From an uncultured Eubacteriales bacterium (GTDB lineage Bacteria > Bacillota > Clostridia > Lachnospirales > Bianqueaceae), in assembly GCA_902782895.1 (NCBI GenBank), contig CACZPA010000151.1, positions 1-13,014 of the forward strand: a stretch of DNA of 13,014 nucleotides, written 5' to 3'. Each line of letters begins with the position of its first letter. Within the stretch, counting starts at the first letter, position 1. A program made the position numbers and the translations under genes. Below, piece after piece: positions 1-5,633 of the stretch. The notes below the pieces were generated by a model that saw only the letters and a list, made by a program, of their open reading frames with translations, was not told where the DNA came from and ran no database searches.

Positions 1-117
1 CTGGTGATCGACGCGTCCTGCCTTGCGGATCATGCCCGACGTATAGAGCATGGCTTCCGATAAAGTCGTCTTCCCGGCGTCTACATGTGCCAGAATCCCG
101 ATCGTCCGTCTGTTCAT
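1..117 (-). CDS. TetM/TetO-like ribosomal-protection-type translational GTPase, N-terminal fragment
   Basis: Only the first 39 codons are in the window; the gene continues past the left edge. The peptide begins MNRRTIGILAHVDAGKTTLS, which contains the P-loop (G1) AHVDAGKTT of the EF-G/TetM translational GTPases. The following stretch, with LYTSG and GRVDH, fits the TetM/TetO branch better than EF-G itself. Family members bind the ribosome and hydrolyse GTP; true TetM/TetO members release tetracycline. The ATG at 117 overlaps the stop of the upstream esterase gene (ATGA), and AGGAG lies about 5 nt before it inside that gene, so translation is probably coupled. Whether this copy gives tetracycline resistance or is one of the TetM-like housekeeping paralogues common in Clostridia cannot be judged from this fragment. 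Confidence 0.85.
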   Translation of the reverse strand, partial: MNRRTIGILAHVDAGKTTLSEAMLYTSGMIRKAGRVDHQ

Positions 118-830
118 CTGTCTCCTGCTTTCTGTTCCTTAAAAAGCCACGCGGCGGCCTTTGCGATGCGCTTCGGCACATCCCTGAAATGTCCTCCCGG
201 ATTCATCTCCAGGGTCGCTGTTATATCCTGTCTGGCCTGACAGGCATTGTAAAAAGCCCTTGTCCTGTCCTCAATCGTGGACATGACCGGATTCTTGGTC
301 TTTGCTTCTTTTCCCCCGAGGGAAAAATAAACCCGCGCGTTCTTGCTGCAGATCGTATGCTCCTCGCAGAAAGTATCCAGTCCCGGATACCACAGGGAAC
401 CGGAGCAGGTCGCGCACATCCCGAAAGCATTTGTCTTAAACATACTCCAGAAAGCGAAAAGCCCGCCAAGCGAATAGCCCATGATCGCAGTCTTCGCAGG
501 ATCTGCCGAGAGTCCGAACTCCTGCCTCGCGGCAGGGATGCCCTGCTCCAGAATCGTATGCAGCATATCCTCTGCACCACCGCCAAAGCCGCGTTCTTCT
601 TTAAAGATTCCTTCTGCGGGCCACGGGGAATAATCCGTATCCCAGTTTACCGGAGCAAATGTCAGAATGACGGGAGCAGATTCGCGGAAAGCGCCTAGGA
701 CCGCTTCCATCTCTTCCTGATGATTGTCCCCGGCCGCGAGAACAAGCAGTCTGTCCCCCGCGTCTTTTGTATAGGATGCCGTAAACACATGCCGTCCAAC
801 GGTCAAAAGCTCTTTTTCCTGGTATTCCAT
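114..830 (-). CDS. Esterase-D-like alpha/beta hydrolase
   Basis: This is a 238-residue putative serine esterase of the esterase D / PF00756-like alpha/beta-hydrolase group. The nucleophile elbow is GYSLGG with Ser120 (residues 118-123). A late NPGGHF places the likely catalytic histidine at 214; the acid is probably among Glu175 to Asp188. There is no signal peptide or membrane segment, so it is probably cytoplasmic. The reading frame stays open to a GTG at 845, but the ATG at 830 is preferred because GAGGAG lies 7 nt before it. It is the first gene behind a good promoter at 858-885 and its stop overlaps the start of the TetM-like GTPase, so the two are co-transcribed. The natural substrate is unknown; related enzymes act on short acyl esters, S-formylglutathione or siderophore esters. 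Confidence 0.85.
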   Translation of the reverse strand: MEYQEKELLTVGRHVFTASYTKDAGDRLLVLAAGDNHQEEMEAVLGAFRESAPVILTFAPVNWDTDYSPWPAEGIFKEERGFGGGAEDMLHTILEQGIPAARQEFGLSADPAKTAIMGYSLGGLFAFWSMFKTNAFGMCATCSGSLWYPGLDTFCEEHTICSKNARVYFSLGGKEAKTKNPVMSTIEDRTRAFYNACQARQDITATLEMNPGGHFRDVPKRIAKAAAWLFKEQKAGDR

Positions 831-857
831 CTCTCTGCTCCTCACTTTCCGCCTATT

Positions 858-885
858 ATTATACAGGAATTCGCGGATTTGACAA
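858..885 (-). promoter_or_regulatory. Sigma-A-type promoter for the esterase-GTPase operon
   Basis: Read on the minus strand, TTGTCA (885-880) is followed after 16 nt by a perfect TATAAT (863-858). Transcription would start near 850, about 20 nt before the ATG at 830. Its -35 box lies on top of the -35 box of the divergent AEC promoter. Confidence 0.75.
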
Positions 886-907
886 GATACCCGATGTACA
901 GTATAAT
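879..907 (+). promoter_or_regulatory. Consensus sigma-A promoter for the AEC transporter gene
   Basis: TTGACA (879-884), a 17-nt spacer and TATAAT (902-907) match the sigma-A/sigma-70 consensus at all twelve positions with optimal spacing. Transcription would start near 914, giving a leader of about 54 nt before the ATG at 968. Confidence 0.85.
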
Positions 908-922
908 GCCGTTTATATTCCG

Positions 923-934
923 GCCGGATCCGGC
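923..934. promoter_or_regulatory. 12-bp perfect palindrome in the AEC leader, possible operator
   Basis: GCCGGATCCGGC is self-complementary over all 12 bases. It sits just downstream of the expected start site (about 914) of the AEC transcript. It could be a repressor site or a small leader hairpin; no T-tract follows, so it is not a terminator. GC-rich palindromes of this size also occur by chance. Confidence 0.3.
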
Positions 935-967
935 ATTCGGACCGCGCCGATAGAAAGAAGGGGTCAC

Positions 968-1939
968 ATGCAGGTTTTTCTGTACATTCTTTCCCATAAT
1001 ATCGCTCCGATCCTCCTGATCGTCGCGATCGGTTATCTGCTCGGCAGCAATTTCAAGCTGGACGTACAGACGCTCAGCAAGCTGAATTTCTACGTATTCG
1101 TCCCGGCTTTCACATTTTATCAGATCTATACGACGGTACTGCCAAGCTCGATCCTCAAGGTATTCCTGTTCGCGATCGCGCTTCTGCTTATCAATTATCT
1201 GGCGGCTCAGGTCATCGGGAAACTGCGCAGGCAGGATGTCAGCATGCGCAACGCGTTCAGTAACGCGATGATGTTCTACAACAGCGGTAACATCGGAATC
1301 CCGCTGATCACACTGGTTTTCAGCGGTGTTCCTTTTATCGTGAACGGCGAAACGCCGTATCTGAACGCCGCTCTCTCGATTCAGGTCATCGTGCTTGTCG
1401 TGCAGAATTTCACGACCAATACGGTCGGTTTCTATAACGCCGGTATCGGGCAGAAGATGAACTGGAAGGATTCCTTGCTGAGTGTTTTCAAGATGCCGAC
1501 GATCTATTCCGTCCCGCTGGCTTTCCTCTTCAAGTTCTTTCTGCCGTATGATCTGCGTGAATTCTTCCTGTGGCCGGCCTTCGAATATATGAAAAACGGC
1601 CTGGTTCCGGTCTCTCTGTTCACTCTGGGTGTACAGCTTTCCAAAACCAGGCTTACACAGCTTCCTTCCGCGGACGTCTGGATCGCGGTCGCGGGACGTC
1701 TGTTCGGCGGTCCGCTGATCGCCCTTGGACTGACCTATCTCTTCCGGATGGATCCGCTGACCTCACAGGTTCTGATGATCTCGTCCTGCGTACCCACCGC
1801 GCTGAATACCGCGATGATCGCCGTGGAAAAAGACAACCAGCCGCTCTTCGCGTCCCAGACAGTGCTTCTCACTACGATTCTCTGTCCGGTCACCGTCGCT
1901 GTCGTCGTCTATATCACGCATTTCCTGTTTGTGATCTGA
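968..1939 (+). CDS. AEC-family (auxin efflux carrier-like) permease
   Basis: This 323-residue, very hydrophobic protein has about ten predicted membrane segments in two halves, as expected for the AEC/BART superfamily (usual length about 300-320). The family-typical FYNSGNIGIPL motif is at residues 103-113, where Asn105, Asn108 and Pro112 lie in a broken helix. The second half carries an equivalent region around SSCVPTALNTAM (272-283). Bacterial relatives move small organic acids such as malate or malonate across the cytoplasmic membrane; the substrate here cannot be read from sequence. The start is supported by AAGGGG four nt before the ATG. The gene stands alone on the plus strand with its own consensus promoter. 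It overlaps the tail of rimI by 26 bp, tail to tail. Confidence 0.9.
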   Translation: MQVFLYILSHNIAPILLIVAIGYLLGSNFKLDVQTLSKLNFYVFVPAFTFYQIYTTVLPSSILKVFLFAIALLLINYLAAQVIGKLRRQDVSMRNAFSNAMMFYNSGNIGIPLITLVFSGVPFIVNGETPYLNAALSIQVIVLVVQNFTTNTVGFYNAGIGQKMNWKDSLLSVFKMPTIYSVPLAFLFKFFLPYDLREFFLWPAFEYMKNGLVPVSLFTLGVQLSKTRLTQLPSADVWIAVAGRLFGGPLIALGLTYLFRMDPLTSQVLMISSCVPTALNTAMIAVEKDNQPLFASQTVLLTTILCPVTVAVVVYITHFLFVI

Positions 1940-2390
1940 CGTCTGACGCAATCTGCTTGACAAAGATTACCGCGTCCTCCGTCGGGTTTTCATAATAGCG
2001 TTTCCGCACGCCGGCTTCCTGGAAGCCGGCTTTTTGATATAGCCGCAGTGCAGGCGTATTACCGGCACGGCATTCCAATGTGACGATCGAAACACCTCTC
2101 TTATGAAAGCCTTGCTCCAGAGTCTGCAGCAGCTGCAGTCCGATGCCCTGACCTCTATAGTCCGCGCGGACTGCGACATTCGTGATCTGCGCTTCATCCA
2201 GCACCTGCCAGAATCCCGCGTATCCGATCACTTCTCCATCGTCTTCCGCGACATAATATCCGGCCTGCTGTGCAGGCTTACGCAGCTCGCGCAGCATATC
2301 TTCCCGTGACCAGTAATCGGTAAAACAGGCTCTCTCGATCTGCATCACCGCGTCGAGGTCCTCCTCCTGCATGGGGCGATAAAGGATCAT
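1914..2390 (-). CDS. rimI: RimI-like GNAT N-acetyltransferase
   Basis: This is a 158-residue GNAT acetyltransferase of the RimI type, which in E. coli acetylates the N-terminal alanine of ribosomal protein S18 using acetyl-CoA. The acetyl-CoA pyrophosphate loop is RGQGIG (residues 79-84) after the strand ITNVAV. The later LECRAGN...ALRLYQKAGF (105-123) matches the RimI block usually written LEVRxSN..A..LY...GF. The ATG at 2390 overlaps the tsaB stop as ATGA. Placement directly after tsaE and tsaB is a common Firmicute arrangement and supports the symbol over a generic GNAT. The last 26 bp lie opposite the end of the AEC permease, and codons 121-127 double as the stem of that gene's terminator on the other strand. 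Substrate specificity is inferred from context. Confidence 0.85.
   Translation of the reverse strand: MILYRPMQEEDLDAVMQIERACFTDYWSREDMLRELRKPAQQAGYYVAEDDGEVIGYAGFWQVLDEAQITNVAVRADYRGQGIGLQLLQTLEQGFHKRGVSIVTLECRAGNTPALRLYQKAGFQEAGVRKRYYENPTEDAVIFVKQIASDVRSQTGNA
2010..2035 (+). terminator. Intrinsic terminator of the AEC gene, inside rimI
   Basis: On the plus strand, GCCGGCTTCC (2010-2019) and GGAAGCCGGC (2021-2030) are perfect reverse complements separated by one base, giving a stem of about 9 bp with a 3-nt loop. TTTTT (2031-2035) follows. It lies 70 nt after the AEC stop codon and within rimI codons 121-127. Confidence 0.8.
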
Positions 2391-3154
2391 TCCACCGCTC
2401 CCTGGCCGCCGGACTGCTGCTCTGCGAGCCGTGCTTCGCGCTCCCGCTCCGCCTGCGGCTTGCGCAGATAATGGATCTCCAGCTCCGAACCGGACACAGC
2501 TTTACCCTCGGCAAGGGCATTGGCAAGGCCTCCCGTAAGACGATTTGCACCGATCGCGCACAGCGTCGCGGCGCGCGCATGCAGCAGATGTGCCGGAGCA
2601 AGGCGGACCATTTCGCCCAGCGCACCCTTCATCATTCCGTAATAGACAACCGCGCCGTCTCCGACAAGAACGGCTCTTCGCCCTGCTTTGCGGATTTCCT
2701 CGATCAGCATGGACGGTGCGTAAGTATCCTCCGGAAGGATCCGGGACGGTTCCCCTTGATCATCCTGCCGCGGGTCATAAATGCTCGCGTAGACTTGATG
2801 TCTGCGCGCGTCCATCATCGGAACGATCAGATCCTCCGTGCCCCAAAGATTCATCGCCAGCGCATAGAGCGTCGGCACCGGAACGATCGGAATCCGCAGT
2901 GCAAGCGCAAGTCCTTTCGCCGTGGCCGCGCCGATCCGAAGTCCTGTAAACGATCCCGGGCCGTTCGTCACCGCGATCGCGTCCAGGTCTTCCGGCTGCA
3001 GCCCGGCATCCTGAATGACAGCTTCAATCATCGGCATCAACGTCTCGGAATGTGTCAGCGTCCCGTTGCGCATCTGCTCCGTCACAATCTGTCCGTCCTT
3101 GTACAAAGCCGCCCCCGCAACTTTCGCGGAGGCTTCCATTCCCAAAATAATCAT
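2387..3154 (-). CDS. tsaB: TsaB, t6A tRNA-modification subunit
   Basis: This 255-residue protein is TsaB (YeaZ), the inactive ASKHA-fold partner that dimerises with TsaD. Together with TsaE they transfer threonylcarbamoyl from threonylcarbamoyl-AMP onto A37 of tRNAs that read ANN codons. The N-terminal strand MIILGMEAS and the hallmark NGPGSFTGLRIG (64-75) are clear, and DARRHQVYAS (115-124) is another typical block. The open frame extends upstream to 3289 through an Arg-rich stretch that is the shadow of tsaE; the ATG at 3154 is chosen because it starts the conserved N-terminus and has AAGGAAG about 9 nt before it. It begins 13 bp after the tsaE stop, and its own stop overlaps the rimI start. 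The C-terminal tail (about 232-255) is charged and Gln/Gly-rich, and variable in the family. Confidence 0.95.
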   Translation of the reverse strand: MIILGMEASAKVAGAALYKDGQIVTEQMRNGTLTHSETLMPMIEAVIQDAGLQPEDLDAIAVTNGPGSFTGLRIGAATAKGLALALRIPIVPVPTLYALAMNLWGTEDLIVPMMDARRHQVYASIYDPRQDDQGEPSRILPEDTYAPSMLIEEIRKAGRRAVLVGDGAVVYYGMMKGALGEMVRLAPAHLLHARAATLCAIGANRLTGGLANALAEGKAVSGSELEIHYLRKPQAEREREARLAEQQSGGQGAVE

Positions 3155-3167
3155 ATTGTAATCTTCC

Positions 3168-3611
3168 TTACTCCGGTCTTGTGACCGTGATCTTCCTGTA
3201 GTCCGGGCCCTGCGACGGATCCTTCTCAATGCGGATCCAGACCGTCTCCTCCGGCATTGCTCCGGCAAGCTGCGAAGCCCATTCCACAAGGCTCACGCCG
3301 CCTGCTTCCAGATACTCGTCCCATCCGATATCATAGAGCGCATCCTCGTCCGGGAGTCTGTAAATGTCAAAATGATACAACGGCAAACGTCCGCTGCGGT
3401 ATTCATGCACCATCGTAAAAGTCGGACTTGCGATCGTACCGCTGATGCCAAGGCCACGCGCGAAACCTCTCGCCAGCACGGTTTTACCGGTACCGAGATC
3501 TCCGTCAAGCGCGAAAACCTCGCCGGGGCGCGCCTGTTCAGACAATGCCCTGCCAAAAGCTTCTGTCTCGGCTTCCGAACGAGTGACAACAACTTCGCGC
3601 TTTTCACTCAT
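3168..3611 (-). CDS. tsaE: TsaE, ATPase of the t6A machinery
   Basis: This 147-residue P-loop ATPase (TsaE/YjeE) is of normal family length. ATP binding and hydrolysis by TsaE act on the TsaB-TsaD complex and are needed for repeated cycles of t6A synthesis in bacteria. Walker A is GDLGTGKT (37-44). The SPTFTMVHEY block (62-71) and YHFDIYRL with Asp82 follow, then SLVEWAS (107-113) with the conserved Glu110-Trp111. The ATG at 3611 overlaps the stop of the upstream membrane-protein gene as ATGA, so translation is probably coupled. tsaB follows 13 bp downstream. The essential partners TsaD and TsaC/YwlC are not in the window and must be encoded elsewhere. Confidence 0.95.
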   Translation of the reverse strand: MSEKREVVVTRSEAETEAFGRALSEQARPGEVFALDGDLGTGKTVLARGFARGLGISGTIASPTFTMVHEYRSGRLPLYHFDIYRLPDEDALYDIGWDEYLEAGGVSLVEWASQLAGAMPEETVWIRIEKDPSQGPDYRKITVTRPE

Positions 3612-4435
3612 AACGGCATCCGTCCCTGACTGGCCTGCCGGCGTCCCTGCTCCTGCAGTGTATCCTTTTTCAGCTTCTCCAGATCCTGATCGTATTTCTT
3701 CATAAGATCATCCAGATCATCCTCTCCGCCGTTGGTGCTAAGCTTGCGGAAAGCCTTCAGCTTGTCGATCTCTGTCTGCAGATCGTTCACCTTATCCAGC
3801 GACACATACAGCGAATCCGCGTCAAAACGGAAGTTCGAGCCGTTTGTCTCAAAATACGCCAGTACATTGCTGGCCTCCGCGTACAGTTCCTGCAGAAGAC
3901 GTATACAGTCGGAATAACGCTCCAGGATCTTGCTCTTGGCCGGTTCCCGCAGATACGGGTCATCCATCATCCGGCGCGCTTCCTGCTTCTTCTCACGGAT
4001 CTCGTCCTGAATGGAAATGCGCAGTCTGCGGATCTTAGCGACGTTTTCATTGACACCGTCGCCACCGCCGAACTGAGACTGAGTCCTGGTATCTGTACCG
4101 AATCCTGACCAGGCTGCCGTCTGCTCCGCGTTCTTTTTATCTTTAGAAGATTTTTTGAGAGCCTTACTGCCATAGGTGAAAAAGCCGACCAGCCCGCCTG
4201 CGAAAGCTCCGCCTCCAAAGACCATCTTCCATAAGGACCGGAAGAAATCACTGGGGTCATACAAAAACGTGAGTCCCAGCAGAACCGCAAGCGAGATTCC
4301 AAACTCTACGAACGTCTTGTCTTTAAAAAACCTGGCAAAATCGATCTTGCCGGTATCCGGATTTCTGTATTTCGAAATGGAAAACAGTGCACGGACCAGC
4401 AAGAAAGCCGCGACCATACCCGCTAAATTTCCCAT
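3608..4435 (-). CDS. Unknown membrane-anchored coiled-coil protein heading the tsaEB-rimI operon
   Basis: I do not recognise this 275-residue protein. Hydrophobic segments lie near residues 4-20, 42-59 and 71-88 (the last rich in Gly), followed by a basic KALKKSSKDKK patch and a Gly/Gln/Thr-rich linker (about 105-130). The rest is a charged, largely helical soluble part (about 131-265) with coiled-coil character, for example LQTEIDKLKAF and LDDLMKKYDQDLEKLKK. The positive-inside rule suggests that this part is cytoplasmic. The start at 4435 is chosen because AAGGGA sits 5 nt before the ATG; a more upstream in-frame ATG (4465) has no ribosome site. It is the first gene after the promoter and overlaps tsaE by ATGA, so it is made together with the t6A proteins. 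A direct role in tRNA modification is not implied by anything in its sequence. Confidence 0.75.
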   Translation of the reverse strand: MGNLAGMVAAFLLVRALFSISKYRNPDTGKIDFARFFKDKTFVEFGISLAVLLGLTFLYDPSDFFRSLWKMVFGGGAFAGGLVGFFTYGSKALKKSSKDKKNAEQTAAWSGFGTDTRTQSQFGGGDGVNENVAKIRRLRISIQDEIREKKQEARRMMDDPYLREPAKSKILERYSDCIRLLQELYAEASNVLAYFETNGSNFRFDADSLYVSLDKVNDLQTEIDKLKAFRKLSTNGGEDDLDDLMKKYDQDLEKLKKDTLQEQGRRQASQGRMPL

Positions 4436-4484
4436 AGAAGTCCCTTTCTGCCGCGCAGGGTTCATCCCGTACACGGTCCCTTTT

Positions 4485-4513
4485 ATTATACACGATTCCG
4501 TGCTTTTACGCAA
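4485..4513 (-). promoter_or_regulatory. Promoter of the membrane protein-tsaE-tsaB-rimI operon
   Basis: On the minus strand, TTGCGT (4513-4508) is followed after exactly 17 nt by TATAAT (4490-4485). The start site would be near 4478, about 43 nt before the ATG at 4435. No other promoter-like sequence was seen in the operon, whose genes overlap or nearly touch. Confidence 0.7.
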
Positions 4514-4583
4514 TCCTTTTATACACATTGAGACGCAGTGTCCCCGCAATTGTATCCGCCGCATAAAAATATGCAGAATCCAC

Positions 4584-4612
4584 TTGACATTTGCGTATAA
4601 CAGGTATATGCT
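4584..4612 (+). promoter_or_regulatory. Promoter of the FMN riboswitch-ribU transcript
   Basis: TTGACA (4584-4589), a 17-nt spacer and TATGCT (4607-4612) fit a sigma-A promoter. The predicted start near 4619 falls right at the first base pairs of the riboswitch, which supports the assignment. Confidence 0.7.
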
Positions 4613-4620
4613 TTATACAG

Positions 4621-4729
4621 TTCTTCAGGGCAGGGCGTAATTCCCTACCGGCGGTACAGTCCGCGAGCGCTTCCCGCGCAGATCCGGTGCAACTCCGGAA
4701 CCGACAGTATAGTCTGGATGAAAGAAGAA
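4621..4729 (+). ncRNA. FMN riboswitch (RFN element)
   Basis: The sequence matches the RFN consensus throughout. The closing P1 stem is TTCTTC (4621-4626) with GAAGAA (4724-4729). The conserved core follows: AGGGCAGGG, then TTCCCTACCGGCGGTACAGT with CCGCGAGC, then CCGGTGCAACTCCGGAACCGACAGTATAGTC-like blocks and GGATG before the closing stem. FMN binding stabilises the aptamer. An intrinsic terminator 20 nt downstream indicates control by premature transcription termination: high FMN switches ribU off. Confidence 0.97.
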
Positions 4730-4748
4730 GCTGCATATTCGGCTGCGA

Positions 4749-4782
4749 CGCCCGGGAGATTCTCTTCCGGGCGTTTATTATT
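4749..4782 (+). terminator. Intrinsic terminator, expression platform of the FMN riboswitch
   Basis: CGCCCGG (4749-4755) pairs with CCGGGCG (4767-4773). The stem extends inward by GAGA/TCTT with one G-T pair to a 3-nt loop, and TTTATTATT follows. It lies between the aptamer and ribU, 54 nt before the ATG, so it must be conditional. I did not find an obvious antiterminator by eye. Confidence 0.85.
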
Positions 4783-4836
4783 GCCACAGCTCCAAGTTCT
4801 GAAGACATAATATTCTACTCAACAGGAGGAATCATT

Positions 4837-5466
4837 ATGTCCCAAAAGAAGCCGTTTTTCTCTGTGTCAAACCTTGTACTGATCGCGATGTTCGGCGCGA
4901 TGGCCTTCATCCTCATGTATCTGGAGTTTCCGCTGCTTTTCCTGGCGCCTAACTTCTACAAGATGGATTTCAGCGAGCTGCCGGTTCTGATCGGAAGCTT
5001 CGCGCTCGGCCCGGTCGCCGGTATCGTTATCGAAGCTCTTAAAATCGTGCTGAAGCTGCTGTTCAAGCCGACCTCCACCGCCTACATCGGGGAGCTCGCG
5101 AATTTCCTCGTCGGATGCGCGCTCGTCGTCCCAGCCGGTATCATCTATAAGATGAACCACACCCGCAAAGGCGCTCTGCTCGGAATGATCGCCGGAACCG
5201 TCTGCATGGCCATCGCCGGTGCTCTGCTCAACGCCTTCCTGCTGCTGCCCTGGTACATCACCAATTTCTTCGGCGGAAGCGCGGACGTACTGATCCAGAT
5301 GGGCCAGGTCGTTCATAAGAGCGTCAATTCCGTCGCGACCTTCGCGATTCTTCTCGTTGTCCCGTTCAATCTGTTCAAAGCAATCGTGATCAGTATTCTG
5401 ACACTGCTGCTCTACAAACACGTCAGCCGTCTGATCCAGACAACGATTAAGAAGAACGAAAGATAA
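4837..5466 (+). CDS. ribU: RibU, riboflavin-specific S component of an ECF transporter
   Basis: This 209-residue membrane protein is the substrate-binding (S) subunit of an energy-coupling-factor riboflavin transporter, with about six membrane segments. Family features visible are the AxxxA motif Ala17-Ala21 in the first helix (contact with EcfT), KMDFSELPVLIGSFALGP (42-59), and GELANFLVG (85-93). It works with the shared EcfA, EcfA' and EcfT module, which is not in this window. The frame is open further upstream through the riboswitch, but the true start is the ATG at 4837, preceded by a perfect AGGAGG (4824-4829). The FMN riboswitch upstream independently supports a flavin role. The gene is monocistronic and ends at a bidirectional terminator. 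Confidence 0.95.
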   Translation: MSQKKPFFSVSNLVLIAMFGAMAFILMYLEFPLLFLAPNFYKMDFSELPVLIGSFALGPVAGIVIEALKIVLKLLFKPTSTAYIGELANFLVGCALVVPAGIIYKMNHTRKGALLGMIAGTVCMAIAGALLNAFLLLPWYITNFFGGSADVLIQMGQVVHKSVNSVATFAILLVVPFNLFKAIVISILTLLLYKHVSRLIQTTIKKNER

Positions 5467-5475
5467 CAGTTCCAA

Positions 5476-5511
5476 CTGCCGGACACAAGCTGGCTGAAGC
5501 CCTGTCGGCAG
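5476..5511 (+). other. Imperfect hairpin in the ribU 3' region
   Basis: CTGCCG (5476-5481) pairs with CGGCAG (5506-5511). After a bulged G, ACA pairs with TGT (5503-5505), and GGC/GCC with a TGAA loop forms the tip. No T-tract follows, so it is not a terminator. It precedes the true terminator by about 20 nt and could protect the 3' end. One frame here also reads like the end of a protein (see findings). Confidence 0.35.
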
Positions 5512-5532
5512 AAGATATCCTGCGTATTATCA

Positions 5533-5576
5533 AAAAAGTGCCGTGATGATCCTCGTGATCTTTCACGGCACTTTTT
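5533..5576. terminator. Bidirectional intrinsic terminator between ribU and the RND gene
   Basis: AAAAAGTGCCGTGA (5533-5546) and TCACGGCACTTTTT (5563-5576) are exact reverse complements around a 16-nt loop. Runs of T follow the GC stem on either strand. It terminates ribU (stop at 5466) from the left and the RND permease (stop at 5634) from the right. Confidence 0.93.
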
Positions 5577-5633
5577 ATAGTTACGCGGACAACAGTCTTG
5601 CGTTTATTGCTGAAGCCGTTATTCGGTCAACGG

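Noticed and set aside
830..845. GTG start at 845 for the first esterase
   Set aside because: The GTG lacks a ribosome site and overlaps the GAGGAG that serves the ATG at 830.
2471..3184. Plus-strand open frame opposite tsaB
   Set aside because: Arg/His-rich shadow of tsaB; no ribosome site.
4867..5475. Long minus-strand open frame opposite ribU
   Set aside because: Its sequence (many Glu, Gln, Asp and His) is the shadow of a membrane protein on the other strand; ribU has clear family motifs, a Shine-Dalgarno site and a riboswitch.
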